From Chromobacterium sp. ATCC 53434 (lineage in GTDB: Bacteria > Pseudomonadota > Gammaproteobacteria > Burkholderiales > Chromobacteriaceae), in NCBI RefSeq assembly GCF_002848345.1, contig NZ_CP025429.1, forward strand, positions 2,728,001-2,792,000: a stretch of DNA of 64,000 bases. The letters run 5' to 3'. Of this stretch, positions 63,007 through 64,000 are shown piece by piece; positions within the stretch are counted from its first letter, which is position 1, and each line of letters begins with the position of its first letter. Made by a program: the position numbers and the translations under genes. A model generated the notes under the pieces. It was not told where the DNA came from and made no database searches. It saw nothing but the letters and a program-made list of their open reading frames with translations.

Positions 63007-64000
63007 TCAGCCTATGGTCTCCGCCTGCCTCGTCAGCCAGTCCTCGAACACCGCCAGCCGGGCCTCGAAGGTCTCCATCGCCTGATGCGCCAGTTCCAGG
63101 TTGCGTCCCTTGCCGGCCTTTTCCACCGTCTCGGCGGCATCGCCCATCGCATTGGCGCCCACCATGCGGCTGGCGCCCTTGATCCGGTGCGCGGAGAAGC
63201 CGACCCGCTCGGCGTCGTCGGCCGCCAGCGCCGCGCGCAGCTCGGCGACGTCCTCGTTGTTGCCGGTCTGGAATTCGCGCAGGATTTCCAGCTCCACGCT
63301 CAGTTCGCCGTTGCTGTACACCTCGAGCACGCTGCGGTCGACCGGCGGCGCCTCCGCGGGGGCCGGCGCCGACTCGGCCGGCGCGTCCGCGGCGACTGGC
63401 GCGACGGGTGCCGCCAGCGTCTCTACCCCGTCCGCGCCGCCGCCCTGCCCCATCCATTTGCTCAGCACCGCCTCCAGCGAATAGATGGACAGCGGCTTGG
63501 TCAGGAAGTCGTCCATGCCGGCCTCGCGGGTCTTGTCCATCTCTTCCTTGGCGGCATTGGCGGTGCAGGCGACGATGGGAATGCGGCCGCGCTCCGGGTG
63601 GGACTCCTCATGCGCGCGCACCAGCCTCGCCAACTGGTAGCCGTCTATGCCCGGCATGTGGCAGTCGGTCAGGATCAGCGAATAACGGCCGGACAGCCAC
63701 TTGCTGAAGGCGCGATCGCCGTCCTCGGCCCAGTCGGCCGGATAGCCCAGTTTTTCCAGCTGCTTCAGCGTCAGCTTGCGGTTGGTCGGATTGTCCTCGG
63801 CGAACAGTATCGGGTACAGGCTCGCTCCGGCGCCGCCGGCGTCCAGCCCGGCAGCCGGCTCCATCGGCACCGGCTGTTCCGGCAGCACCACCGGCTCGAC
63901 CTGTTCGGCCAGCCACTCCAGTTCCAGCAGCAGCCGCGCGCAACTGCCCTTGCCCTGCTCGCTCTCCATTTCGACATGGCCGCCCATCAGCCCGGCCAGC
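63007..64000 (-). CDS. Hybrid sensor histidine kinase, C-terminal part (receiver and HPt)
   Basis: The gene runs off the right edge; 330 residues are visible. It opens inside the kinase ATPase domain (LAGLMGGHVEMESEQGKGS, the G2 box), then has a receiver domain (LYPILFAEDNPTNRKL; phosphoacceptor Asp in LILTDCHMPGIDG; Lys in FLTKPLS) and a C-terminal HPt domain with the phospho-His in SAHRIKGASRM. This is a BvgS/EvgS-like phosphorelay. The sensor part and cognate regulator are outside the window. Confidence 0.9.
   Translation of the reverse strand, partial: LAGLMGGHVEMESEQGKGSCARLLLELEWLAEQVEPVVLPEQPVPMEPAAGLDAGGAGASLYPILFAEDNPTNRKLTLKQLEKLGYPADWAEDGDRAFSKWLSGRYSLILTDCHMPGIDGYQLARLVRAHEESHPERGRIPIVACTANAAKEEMDKTREAGMDDFLTKPLSIYSLEAVLSKWMGQGGGADGVETLAAPVAPVAADAPAESAPAPAEAPPVDRSVLEVYSNGELSVELEILREFQTGNNEDVAELRAALAADDAERVGFSAHRIKGASRMVGANAMGDAAETVEKAGKGRNLELAHQAMETFEARLAVFEDWLTRQAETIG

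Overview
The window looks like a piece of chromosome from a GC-rich betaproteobacterium of the Chromobacterium/Neisseriales type. This is inferred from a Neisseria-like porin, small betaproteobacterial families (DUF2788, DUF3579), a DUF3138 outer-membrane protein and a possible CviR/LuxR-type box; no rRNA or marker gene settles it. No rRNA, tRNA, CRISPR, phage or complete IS was seen.

Layout. 1-9.98 kb is housekeeping: the start of yajQ, a LysE exporter, DUF1993, DUF2788, a DMT permease, argG and argF, a basic amino acid decarboxylase, divergent dinG, and DUF3579. 10.1-14.6 kb has a porin, a lipoprotein endonuclease I and an M13 metallopeptidase; a 269-bp MITE-like element sits between the last gene and its terminator. 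14.7-19.8 kb is a complete TonB energy module (TonB, ExbB, two ExbD) behind a TonB-dependent receptor.

20.9-30.9 kb is the most unusual region: eleven tightly packed + strand genes. They encode an O-carbamoyltransferase, a DUF5989 (SxtK-like) membrane peptide, two membrane-anchored SGNH proteins, a JmjC/cupin oxygenase, two SAM methyltransferases, a ferritin-like diiron protein, a helical protein, a 76-aa signal-bearing small protein and a 2OG-Fe(II) oxygenase. This is a plausible undescribed modification or natural-product pathway that hydroxylates, methylates and carbamoylates a substrate. The small protein is the best candidate precursor or partner.

30.9-36.5 kb is a four-gene peptide ABC importer. 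36.7-41.3 kb has a small lipoprotein and an RND efflux pump with its adaptor. 41.5-45.1 kb is a second, decayed copy of the TonB locus: receptor and TonB remain, exbB is absent and only an exbD 3' relic survives next to a decayed MITE copy. The two receptor genes share a promoter-region motif with identical spacing. Two tandem secreted sedolisins (S53) follow at 45.9-49.4 kb.

49.5-64 kb is again ordinary: a HugZ-like protein, a PhoPQ-related protein, argS, an MBL hydrolase, DUF3138, a polyamine importer lacking its ATPase (potF, potH, potI), trhP, small hypotheticals, a DUF455 protein and the C-terminal part of a hybrid sensor kinase.

High GC gives many long antisense ORFs; these were treated as shadows. 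Start codons were chosen by Shine-Dalgarno sequence, signal peptide and family start, and often differ from the longest ORF.
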